The notes beneath the pieces are model-generated. The model searched no databases and was not told the DNA's origin. It saw only the letters and a program-made list of their open reading frames with translations. 5,763 nucleotides of DNA from Erysipelotrichaceae bacterium UBA4808. Lineage in GTDB: Bacteria > Bacillota_I > Bacilli_A > Erysipelotrichales > Erysipelotrichaceae. The stretch spans positions 1 to 5,763 of the forward strand of contig DHGC01000040.1 in NCBI GenBank assembly GCA_002402585.1, written 5' to 3'. The translations under genes and the position numbers were made by a program. Below are positions 1 through 5,761 of this stretch, one piece after another; positions within the stretch are counted from its first letter, which is position 1, and the number at the start of each line of letters is the position of its first letter.

Positions 1-1
1 C

Positions 2-178
2 TATACGAACCCTACACTCAAGATCGATGCGGAAGCATTCCCAGACATCGCAGGACAACACCTCATCTTTACCGTTCCGACCATTCTCGTATTTTATGAA
101 GGAAAAGAAGTGTTACGTGAAAGCCGTTTCATTGATTTCACAAAGATTGAACGCATACTCGATTTACTCAAAAACTGA
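2..178 (+). CDS. Thioredoxin-family protein, C-terminal fragment (5' end outside window)
   Basis: The frame is open from the left edge to a TGA at 176-178 and encodes the last 58 residues of a protein. The sequence fits the second half of a thioredoxin fold. An acidic KIDAEAFPDIA stretch (residues 7-17) matches the region following helix 2. TVPT (24-27) carries the cis-proline that faces the active site, and TILVFYEGKEV (27-37) matches the beta4-turn-beta5 hairpin with the usual F-x-x-G-K/E pattern. A final amphipathic helix (about 46-57) closes the fold. The CxxC active site would lie upstream of the window, so I cannot tell whether this is a redox-active thioredoxin or a thioredoxin-like protein. 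It is followed immediately by a terminator and is not part of the downstream transporter operon. The family call is fairly firm; the exact role is unknown. Confidence 0.8.
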   Translation, partial: YTNPTLKIDAEAFPDIAGQHLIFTVPTILVFYEGKEVLRESRFIDFTKIERILDLLKN

Positions 179-198
179 CCGCAAAATGCGGTTTTTTT
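178..198 (+). terminator. Intrinsic terminator of the thioredoxin-like gene
   Basis: A six-base-pair stem (ACCGCA 178-183 with TGCGGT 187-192) and an AAA loop are followed by a T run at 193-198. The stem begins at the last base of the stop codon, so termination is tightly coupled to the gene end. It separates this gene from the transporter operon. Confidence 0.85.
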
Positions 199-209
199 GT
201 GTTCAAGAT

Positions 210-233
210 AAATATTTTCACAAATATTTCACA
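210..233. repeat. AT-rich repeat upstream of the transporter promoter
   Basis: The palindrome AAATATTT occurs at 210-217 and again at 222-229, separated by TCAC. Read as direct repeats, the two units extend to AAATATTTTCACA (210-222) and AAATATTTCACA (222-233). The same sequence can also pair as an 8-bp A/T stem with a 4-nt loop. It lies about 90 to 110 nt upstream of the likely -35 elements. It could be a regulator site, curved or UP-like DNA, or just AT-rich spacer; the repeat is visible but its function is not. Confidence 0.35.
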
Positions 234-298
234 TTTCAATAATCCCTTTTATTTACTTACTGATATGTAACTGAAACGATTATTATAACAGCCTTTTA

Positions 299-327
299 TT
301 GACATAATTGGCTCTTCGAATTTTGAT
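299..327 (+). promoter_or_regulatory. Candidate upstream sigma-A-type promoter (P1) of the transporter operon
   Basis: A perfect -35 hexamer TTGACA lies at 299-304, followed after a 17-nt spacer by TTTGAT at 322-327 (four of six matches to TATAAT). Transcription would begin near 334, about 50 nt before the first start codon. The -35 is excellent and the -10 mediocre, which fits a regulated or moderate promoter. Its -10 overlaps the -35 of the second candidate, so the two may be mutually exclusive. Confidence 0.5.
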
Positions 328-350
328 TAGAAACAATTTTATGTTAAAAT
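323..350 (+). promoter_or_regulatory. Candidate extended -10 promoter (P2) of the transporter operon
   Basis: The -10 hexamer TAAAAT lies at 345-350 (five of six matches) and is preceded by TG at 342-343 with one intervening base, giving a full extended -10 element. TTGATT at 323-328 (four of six) is a plausible -35 with a 16-nt spacer. Transcription would start near 357, leaving a leader of about 25 nt that contains the ribosome binding site. No riboswitch could fit in so short a leader. Confidence 0.55.
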
Positions 351-382
351 GTTGGTATATTTGCGTGAATAGGAGGAAAAAT

Positions 383-1504
383 ATGATTGAATTTCAGCAT
401 ATTTCCAAATCTTATCATGGAAAACCAATCATTAACGACTTAAGTTTTACCATCCATGATGGTGAATTTATCGTTTTAATAGGTCCATCTGGCTGTGGTA
501 AAACAACCACATTGAAGATGATCAATCGATTGATAACCATGGATTCTGGAAAGATATTAATTGACAACGAAGATATTACTAAAAAGGATTTAACCGACTT
601 AAGAACACACATCGGGTACGTCATCCAACAGATTGGACTGTTCCCCAATATGACTGTCGCACAAAACATCAGCGTCGTGCCAAAACTCTTGAAATGGGGA
701 AAAGAAGACATGGATAAACGTGTCCGTGAACTCTTGGAAATGGTCGATCTTCCATACGAAGAATACGCCCATAAGTATCCCAATGAGATGTCGGGTGGTC
801 AGCAACAGCGTGTCGGAGTGCTAAGAGCACTCGCCGCACGTCCCCCTGTCCTCTTAATGGATGAGCCCTTTGGCGCATTGGATCCCATCACACGGGATAC
901 CTTACAAGAAGAACTTAAAGATCTGCAGCAGAAGTTGAATATCACGACCGTATTCGTCACCCACGATATGGAAGAAGCCATTAAATTGGCTGATCAGATC
1001 GTATTCATGGACAAAGGCGACATCGTTCAAATGGACAGCCCTGAAGAGATGCTAAGAAATCCAAAAGCCGATATCATTCGTCAGTTCATGGGTAAACATA
1101 CCAAGCAGAATACGATTGAACTGACCTGTGGCGAAATCATGAAGACCAATGTATTAAAGGTCGATAACAAACGTAAGGTCTTGGAAAGTTTGGAATTGAT
1201 GCGTAGTAAAGGCACCGATTCTGTAGTCGTTGTGGATAAAACGAATACGTATATGGGTATCGTCAACATCGATGACTTGCAGAAACGAGGCATACCAGGT
1301 CAAAGCATAGAAAACATTATTCGAAATGACGTCATCACCTTATCTACCGAAGCGCATGCGAAAGAAGCCATGGATGCGATTCAAAATCAACGTGCTGATT
1401 TCGTCGTCGTTTTGAATGACAAGCAAAAAGTTGTTGGCATCATCACCAAGGGTTCCATCGCACGTTCATTAAGCACCACATTGTGGGGTGAGAATAATGT
1501 TTGA
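383..1504 (+). CDS. opuCA: Quaternary-amine/osmoprotectant ABC transporter ATPase with tandem CBS domains (OpuCA/OpuBA/ProV type)
   Basis: This cytoplasmic ATPase should power uptake of betaine- or choline-like compatible solutes through the two permeases encoded next. The 373-residue protein starts at ATG 383, which has a strong AGGAGG at 371-376 seven bases upstream; an upstream in-frame TTG at 308 lies within the promoter region and is not credible. The nucleotide-binding domain (about 1-240) shows Walker A GPSGCGKTT (34-42), Q-loop QQ (82-83) in the family-typical QIGLFPNMT context, signature MSGGQQQRV (136-144), Walker B VLLMDEP (156-162), D-loop GALD (164-167) and switch His194. Two CBS domains follow (about 250-300 and 308-365). 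Such pairs sense ionic strength in OpuA and bind c-di-AMP in some OpuCA proteins. The chain ends right after the second CBS, without a long acidic tail. All catalytic residues are present. The family is secure; OpuB versus OpuC type and the substrate are not settled by this subunit. Confidence 0.93.
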   Translation: MIEFQHISKSYHGKPIINDLSFTIHDGEFIVLIGPSGCGKTTTLKMINRLITMDSGKILIDNEDITKKDLTDLRTHIGYVIQQIGLFPNMTVAQNISVVPKLLKWGKEDMDKRVRELLEMVDLPYEEYAHKYPNEMSGGQQQRVGVLRALAARPPVLLMDEPFGALDPITRDTLQEELKDLQQKLNITTVFVTHDMEEAIKLADQIVFMDKGDIVQMDSPEEMLRNPKADIIRQFMGKHTKQNTIELTCGEIMKTNVLKVDNKRKVLESLELMRSKGTDSVVVVDKTNTYMGIVNIDDLQKRGIPGQSIENIIRNDVITLSTEAHAKEAMDAIQNQRADFVVVLNDKQKVVGIITKGSIARSLSTTLWGENNV

Positions 1505-2135
1505 TTGGAGCATGTGGGTTCGTTATGCACCACGCCTGATGAATGCCATCCTGACCCATTTCTACTTCGTCATCGTCTCTGTCAGCATCGGATCCATCCT
1601 TGCGGTCATTCTAGCGATTGCACTTTCGCGATTCAAGAAAGCCGCTAAGTATTTAATGCCGATCCTTGGCATCTTTCAAACCATTCCTGGAATCGTATTC
1701 ATCGGTGTGCTCTTCATCTACATCGGGATGCGTCCAGAGACGGTCATCATCGCCTTGTCGGTATATGCCATCTTACCCGTTCTTAAGAACGCGTATACAG
1801 GCATCGTTACGGTCGATCCAGCCTTGATCGAGGCTGGCAGAGGTATAGGTATGAATCCTTGGATTCTCCTGTGGCGTGTTGAACTGCCCATGGCACTCAA
1901 CAGCATCATAACAGGCATTCGAATGTCCACCATCTATACGGTCAGTTGGGCTGTTCTAGCCGCCATGATCGGTCAAGGTGGTTTGGGTGAGTTCATCTAT
2001 ATCGGCATCAACAGCAATATGAAACAGTTCATAGTGATGGGATCGATCCCGGCCGCCTTGATGGCCATTGGTTTAGGTTACTTGATTGATAAGGTCCAAG
2101 TGAAACTCACGCCACGTGGCTTGAGGAGGAATTGA
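1497..2135 (+). CDS. opuCB: Osmoprotectant ABC transporter permease (OpuCB-like)
   Basis: This integral membrane subunit should form one half of the translocation channel. I chose ATG 1497 (212 residues) because GGGGTGA at 1485-1491 sits at good distance before it; an in-frame GTG at 1488 lies within that ribosome binding site. The gene overlaps the end of the ATPase gene by 8 nt, indicating translational coupling. About five hydrophobic segments are visible (roughly 20-42, 53-77, 82-103, 133-158, 178-198). The family motif FQTIPG is at 60-65. The cytoplasmic EAA loop that docks on the ATPase spans about 112-131, from EAGRGIGM to the terminal ELP. The STIYTVSWAVLAAMIGQGG region and the KLTPRGL tail resemble OpuCB proteins. 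It is related to the next gene product but clearly diverged, so the two probably form a heterodimer. Confidence 0.9.
   Translation: MFDWSMWVRYAPRLMNAILTHFYFVIVSVSIGSILAVILAIALSRFKKAAKYLMPILGIFQTIPGIVFIGVLFIYIGMRPETVIIALSVYAILPVLKNAYTGIVTVDPALIEAGRGIGMNPWILLWRVELPMALNSIITGIRMSTIYTVSWAVLAAMIGQGGLGEFIYIGINSNMKQFIVMGSIPAALMAIGLGYLIDKVQVKLTPRGLRRN
2123..2129 (+). promoter_or_regulatory. Ribosome binding site for the second permease
   Basis: GAGGAGG lies inside the last codons of the first permease gene, 7 nt before ATG 2137. It fixes the second permease start one base after the preceding stop codon and supports coupled translation. Confidence 0.8.
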
Positions 2136-2136
2136 T

Positions 2137-2739
2137 ATGAAACTTGAACATGTGACTCAGCACATCTATTTAGTGCTTATGGCAGCTTTATTTACCATTG
2201 TATTTGGTTTGATCTTCGGTATCATCGCTTATTTGTTTCCGAAAGTCAGAAAGTATGTCATCTTTGTGTTTGATTTATTTCAAACCATTCCAACCTTGGC
2301 AACCTTAGGTTTGCTCATGGTTGCATTTGGAGCCAGTCCAACAACCGTAATCGTCGGTCTAACCTTGTATAACTTATTACCGGTCGTTCGTAACACGATG
2401 GTCGGTTTGATGGAAGTCGCTCCTGCCATCAAAGAAGCCGCAGAAGGCATGGGCATGCCAAAAATGACCAAGCTCTTCAAAGTCGAGCTTCCCCTTGCCT
2501 TCCCTTTGATTTTCGCTGGGATGCGCATCTCGCTGGTCAATTCAATTGGCTCAGCGGTCATGGGCTTCTTCGTAGGTGGCGGTGGCTTGGGCTATGTCCT
2601 CTATCGTGGTATTCGTACCATGAACTTCACCTTCATCTTACAAGGGACCTTGACGCTTATGGCCATGGCGATCGTCGTCGATGCCGTTATGAGTTACTAC
2701 GAGAATAAACTATTACCAAAGAATCAGAGAGGAGCATAA
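2137..2739 (+). CDS. Second osmoprotectant ABC transporter permease (OpuCD/OpuCB paralogue)
   Basis: This is the other membrane half of the importer channel, 200 residues, starting one base after the stop of the first permease gene. About five hydrophobic segments are visible (roughly 9-33, 40-64, 68-88, 120-145, 165-187). The FQTIPT motif is at 48-53. An EAA loop at 100-119, running from EAAEGMGM to VELP, should contact the ATPase. GGGGLGYV (147-154) is the glycine-rich turn typical of the family. It is slightly short for the family and lacks the periplasmic-side N-terminal extension seen in longer versions. It shares the overall motif layout of the preceding permease, consistent with ancient duplication. 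By position and pairing it corresponds to OpuCD, but it is more divergent than its partner, so I leave the symbol blank. The binding-protein gene starts one base after its stop. Confidence 0.88.
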   Translation: MKLEHVTQHIYLVLMAALFTIVFGLIFGIIAYLFPKVRKYVIFVFDLFQTIPTLATLGLLMVAFGASPTTVIVGLTLYNLLPVVRNTMVGLMEVAPAIKEAAEGMGMPKMTKLFKVELPLAFPLIFAGMRISLVNSIGSAVMGFFVGGGGLGYVLYRGIRTMNFTFILQGTLTLMAMAIVVDAVMSYYENKLLPKNQRGA

Positions 2740-2740
2740 T

Positions 2741-3631
2741 ATGAAAAAAATACTAGCAACATTATTATTAAGTTTACTGATCTTTAGCGGGTGTACCGCA
2801 AAAGACGAGAATACGATCGTCATCGCGAATGGCGACTTCGGGGAGATGTACATCTTCTCACACATGGCAGAGATTTTAATCAAAGAATACACCGACCATA
2901 ACGTGAAGGTCACTGACTATATGAGCACCTCATTGGGTCACTCCGAAATCAAAGCTGGTCGCATGCATGCGGCATTGAGTTATGACGGAACCATGATGGC
3001 AACCTTCATGAATCGGGATGTCTCTGAAGTCCCAGAAGGCATGACACTCTTCGATTATGCCAATCAAAAAGCTCAAGAAGATTATGGTGTCAAATTATTA
3101 AATAAACTGGGTTTTGAGAATACCTATGCAGTAGCGGTAAGACGTTCGACCGCAGAAGAATACAACTTGAAGACCATCAGCGATTTGGCCAAAGTCGCTT
3201 CAGAACTGCGTTTCGGGACCGAGGACACCTTCTTCAATGAAGATGGGACCGTCCGTTTCATCCCATTTACGAAATTCTATGGTTTAGACTTTAAATCAGC
3301 CACCCCAATATCCAACGATTTGAAATATGTTGGTATGGAAAGTAAGCAATTCGATGTGACACTTGCCTACTCAACCGATGGTATGATCCTGAAGTCAGAC
3401 TTGGTCTTACTTGAAGACGACAAGAGCTTCTTCCCTGAATACAATGGTTCATTCATCGTACTTGCCGATATAGAAGAAAAATTCCCAGGTGTCGAAGCGG
3501 CATTGAATAAAGTCACTGACTTGTTCAACCAAGAAAACACCATCGCATTGAACTATCGTGTCGATGTCTTGGATGAAGATCCCTACCAAGTCGCTTACGA
3601 CTTCTTAAAAGAAAACAATCTCGTTAAATAA
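2741..3631 (+). CDS. Substrate-binding lipoprotein of quaternary-amine ABC transporter (OpuAC/ProX-type)
   Basis: This 296-residue protein is the likely extracellular receptor that delivers solute to the permease pair. AGAGGAG at 2728-2734 sits 6 nt before ATG 2741. A short signal peptide (KK at 2-3, hydrophobic 4-16) ends in FSGC with the lipidation cysteine at 18; Phe at -3 is not the commonest choice but tolerable. The mature part has the OpuAC-type layout: an IVIANGDFGEMYI start (26-38), YDGT (81-84), GFENTYAVAVRR (124-135), TISDLAKVASELRFGTE (145-161), AYSTDG (209-214), and VLLEDDKSFFPEY (222-234). Tyr81, Tyr129, Tyr210 and Tyr234 are spaced like the four-tyrosine cage I recall for archaeal ProX, so a quaternary ammonium ligand is likely. 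The usual Lys of the N-terminal motif and the usual Arg before DG appear to be Gly31 and Asn166, which may alter specificity. Its position last in the operon differs from Bacillus opuB/opuC. Confidence 0.88.
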   Translation: MKKILATLLLSLLIFSGCTAKDENTIVIANGDFGEMYIFSHMAEILIKEYTDHNVKVTDYMSTSLGHSEIKAGRMHAALSYDGTMMATFMNRDVSEVPEGMTLFDYANQKAQEDYGVKLLNKLGFENTYAVAVRRSTAEEYNLKTISDLAKVASELRFGTEDTFFNEDGTVRFIPFTKFYGLDFKSATPISNDLKYVGMESKQFDVTLAYSTDGMILKSDLVLLEDDKSFFPEYNGSFIVLADIEEKFPGVEAALNKVTDLFNQENTIALNYRVDVLDEDPYQVAYDFLKENNLVK

Positions 3632-3634
3632 ACA

Positions 3635-3660
3635 AAGGCTCAAGCAATCGCTTGAGTCTT
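3635..3660. terminator. Shared terminator hairpin between convergent genes
   Basis: An 11-bp stem (3635-3645 with 3650-3660, one G-T pair) and an AATC loop lie between the binding-protein stop and the stop of the opposing oxidoreductase gene. On the + strand it is followed by a T-rich TTCTTTAT-type tract that includes the end of the hairpin. On the - strand it is followed by TTGTTTATTT. It therefore probably terminates both transcripts and fills almost the whole 31-nt gap. Confidence 0.8.
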
Positions 3661-3662
3661 CT

Positions 3663-4295
3663 TTATCGTTCACTTACAGCCGTGAATCGCTTACAGATGA
3701 ATTGAGGATGTTCAACTTCATCCAATAATGCAATGACATAGTCCGAATAACTGATGTAGCTTTCCCCAGCTTGGTTCAAAATGACCCACTCACTACCCAA
3801 TTGGTACTTACCACTCCGTCGTCCCTTGAAGTCGAACTGGATTGCCGGGCTAAAGAAGGTCCATAAGATTTGACTTTCACGCAACAACTCCAATGCCTTA
3901 GCCATGTTCATGGCTGTAGGATAAACGACTTTAGGAAACGTTGCGGTCTCATACAAAGAATAAGCCATGGTGGAATCTGTAAACAAACTCCCCGCCCCAC
4001 CAACGACCAAATATCGTAACTTTGGCAGATCCAGCAACACTTCGATCATATGTCTGGTGGCATCTTGATAAAGAATGGGGTCTTGCGTTCCGGCACCCAT
4101 GGCATTGACGAGAACATCCAAATCTTCTAAATCATCCGACCTCAATGACAATACATTCTTCTCAAGCACATTCACCTTCAAATCAAACCTATTTCGATCA
4201 CGAACGATGGCCAAAACTTCATGACCTCTATCCAGTGCTTCTTGAACAATCAAACGTCCAGCCTTACCATTGGCTCCAATCACTGCAATTTTCAT
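3663..4295 (-). CDS. NAD(P)-binding Rossmann-fold oxidoreductase-like protein (NmrA/atypical SDR family)
   Basis: This 210-residue soluble protein has an N-terminal dinucleotide-binding motif IGANGKAGR (6-14) after a hydrophobic beta strand. It is followed by GHEVLAIVRDRNR (24-36), whose arginines after strand beta2 favour NADP(H). Strand LVNAMGAGT (62-70), LVVGGAGSLF (96-105) and the late ISYSDYVIALLDEVEHP (181-197) match the NAD(P)H-binding, NmrA-like atypical SDR group (NAD_binding_10 type). No classical YxxxK catalytic pair is evident, so it may be a redox sensor or an enzyme of unknown substrate rather than an ordinary dehydrogenase. Length is normal for the small single-domain members. 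The start is supported by GAGG (- strand, complement of 4303-4306) 7 nt upstream. It lies downstream of the PASTA gene on the same strand but behind that gene's terminator. The specific function is unknown. Confidence 0.85.
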   Translation of the reverse strand: MKIAVIGANGKAGRLIVQEALDRGHEVLAIVRDRNRFDLKVNVLEKNVLSLRSDDLEDLDVLVNAMGAGTQDPILYQDATRHMIEVLLDLPKLRYLVVGGAGSLFTDSTMAYSLYETATFPKVVYPTAMNMAKALELLRESQILWTFFSPAIQFDFKGRRSGKYQLGSEWVILNQAGESYISYSDYVIALLDEVEHPQFICKRFTAVSER

Positions 4296-4302
4296 TTTAA
4301 GT

Positions 4303-4306
4303 CCTC
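4303..4306 (-). promoter_or_regulatory. Ribosome binding site of the NmrA-like gene
   Basis: On the - strand the sequence GTGAGGAC precedes ATG 4295 with seven bases between GAGG and the start. The only other sequence between it and the upstream terminator is about 20 nt, so any leader starting after the hairpin must be very short. Confidence 0.65.
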
Positions 4307-4325
4307 ACTGTTATTAGCATAGCAT

Positions 4326-4357
4326 AAAAAGAGTGTAAGCCTTTTGCTTACACTCTT
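4326..4357 (-). terminator. Intrinsic terminator of the PASTA-protein gene
   Basis: A perfect 12-bp stem (4329-4340 with 4346-4357) encloses a 5-nt loop. On the - strand the hairpin ends in a run of T's (complement of A 4326-4330), three bases of which lie beyond the stem. No comparable T run follows on the + strand, so it acts on - strand transcription. It lies 3 nt past the PASTA stop codon and 31 nt before the NmrA-like start codon. Confidence 0.85.
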
Positions 4358-4360
4358 CAA

Positions 4361-5761
4361 TCAACTTCCTTTTGATACTTTGAAGATGATATGTTGACCA
4401 GGATCAACGAATTGATTCGATGGGGACATCTCAATAATCGTTCCCTTATCCGACGCATCGTTGACATACTGAACCTCGTAGGTGAAATTGGCAGATTTTA
4501 GGTTTTCATTGTAGATGAACTCCGGAATCTCTCTTTCACTTCCAAGCTTGGTTAGATAGGGTTGACCCAGTGAATAATATACGGTCACGACGACCTCTTT
4601 TGTATTCATTGGACTGATTCGAGTGCCAGCTTTGACATCTTGCCAAATCAGACTGCCATAAGTGGCACCCACTTTTGGCTGATACATCTCCACAAATCGC
4701 AATGTATAGCCACTTGGGCTCATTGAAGCTGCGTCATTTTTCTTGATTTTTGAGAAATCCGGTACGACGACCTCCTCACCTTGAGAGATCGTCACAGTCA
4801 TTTTAGATTTCTTCGCAACCAATGTCTTAGGCGCGACACTTTGTGAAATGACACCACCCACAACGACATTTGAACTCACTTTGACAACCGTCAAATCAAT
4901 TTGATTCTGATTCGCCCACGCTTGAACGATGCTTACATCTTGATGTGCGGTTGACCAGTCGGGAACCTCAATGTTCGGGGTGAACACTTCAGGCCCATTT
5001 GAAATATAAATCAATCCATAATCCTTACGTGTGTACGTTTCCGGTTTGATGTTTTTATCATTGAACACGATGCGAACATACTCATTGGCAGGTATATTAT
5101 CATTGTATTCATAAGTGATGCGAAGATTGTTTATCTTGTTGGTGCTCAACCATTCCTGAATCTGAAAGTAAGTGTTACCCGTAAAGTCCGGAACCAAAAT
5201 CTGTTCATTGGGATCGGCACCCTTACTGATTTCAACTTTCATGTTGGAACCTTTTTGAATCTTCGTATTGGCCAATGGATCCATTGAAATTATGTAATCC
5301 TTTGATACTTCCAACGAGAAAACTTCACTGATCTCTAAAGTCACATCATTGCGATTGGCCCACGATTTTAAATCTGAAATGGGCTTTCCCACATAATCCG
5401 GAATCTTGACTTGATTGATGAAATAATAGAATGCAGTTCCCAATGACACAACCAACACGACTCCAACAATTGCACCAATCCATTTTTTTCGTTGATTGGC
5501 TTTATAACTGGGATCAATGGTTGTTTCTTCGATGTGTGAACTTCTTCGCGTACTCACGACAACTGGTGTTGGCTCCTCTAACAACTCAGGTTCCATTTCC
5601 AACTGCTTAGCGAGCTTTTTTTCTTTTTTACGCTCTTCTTTGGACTTCTTTTCTTCTTTGTCTTCTTTTTTACGTGGAGGTTCAGCCTGAATCAAGACTT
5701 CTTTTTCTTCCACCGTCTTCTCGTATTCGTTTTTTGTGAACTTACTTAAGAAATCACTCAT
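4361..5761 (-). CDS. Membrane-anchored PASTA-repeat protein without kinase domain
   Basis: The 466-residue reading frame encodes a likely type II membrane protein. Residues 1-93 are cytoplasmic and highly charged, with a Lys/Glu-rich run at about 14-62 that probably forms a helix or coiled coil. One membrane segment spans about 94-115. The extracellular part shows about five PASTA-like repeats, each opening with a V/I-P-D/E-F-type strand: 117-181 (KIPDYVG), 188-257 (LVPDFTG), 264-327 (EVPDWST), 330-398 (VVPDFSK) and 410-465 (EIPEFIY). Several end in the characteristic S-K/Q-G or similar turn (ISKG, ISQG, VSKG). PASTA repeats of PrkC/PknB kinases and penicillin-binding proteins bind muropeptides or beta-lactams, so a cell-wall sensing or division-linked role is inferred. 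There is no kinase or transpeptidase domain here. The ATG is two bases from the window edge, so its ribosome binding site is unseen and the true start could lie further upstream. Confidence 0.82.
   Translation of the reverse strand: MSDFLSKFTKNEYEKTVEEKEVLIQAEPPRKKEDKEEKKSKEERKKEKKLAKQLEMEPELLEEPTPVVVSTRRSSHIEETTIDPSYKANQRKKWIGAIVGVVLVVSLGTAFYYFINQVKIPDYVGKPISDLKSWANRNDVTLEISEVFSLEVSKDYIISMDPLANTKIQKGSNMKVEISKGADPNEQILVPDFTGNTYFQIQEWLSTNKINNLRITYEYNDNIPANEYVRIVFNDKNIKPETYTRKDYGLIYISNGPEVFTPNIEVPDWSTAHQDVSIVQAWANQNQIDLTVVKVSSNVVVGGVISQSVAPKTLVAKKSKMTVTISQGEEVVVPDFSKIKKNDAASMSPSGYTLRFVEMYQPKVGATYGSLIWQDVKAGTRISPMNTKEVVVTVYYSLGQPYLTKLGSEREIPEFIYNENLKSANFTYEVQYVNDASDKGTIIEMSPSNQFVDPGQHIIFKVSKGS

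Noticed and set aside
27..242. 71-codon + strand frame across the thioredoxin gene end
   Set aside because: It is in a different frame from the thioredoxin-like tail and runs through the terminator and AT-rich spacer; the thioredoxin frame is far better supported.
254..289. A further promoter using TATTAT or TATAAC near 281-289
   Set aside because: No acceptable -35 hexamer is found at 16 to 18 nt upstream, and the two downstream candidates match much better.
308..382. In-frame upstream TTG that would add 25 residues to the ATPase
   Set aside because: It lies within the promoter elements, lacks a ribosome binding site, and the added residues are not ABC-like, whereas ATG 383 has a perfect AGGAGG at good distance.
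351..382. A riboswitch or leader RNA before the transporter operon
   Set aside because: The leader from the better promoter is only about 25 nt and shows no stable hairpin, so there is no room for a structured sensor.
415..2913. Several 60 to 122 codon antisense frames under the transporter genes
   Set aside because: They oppose clear conserved genes, have no ribosome binding site or recognisable domain, and are typical shadows of the coding strand.
2981..2992. Asp82 in the binding protein as the Thr/Asp switch reported between OpuCC and OpuBC
   Set aside because: As I recall, that switch maps three residues after the cage tyrosine, which here is Thr84; Asp82 is at a different position, so it cannot be used as direct evidence for an OpuB-type pocket.
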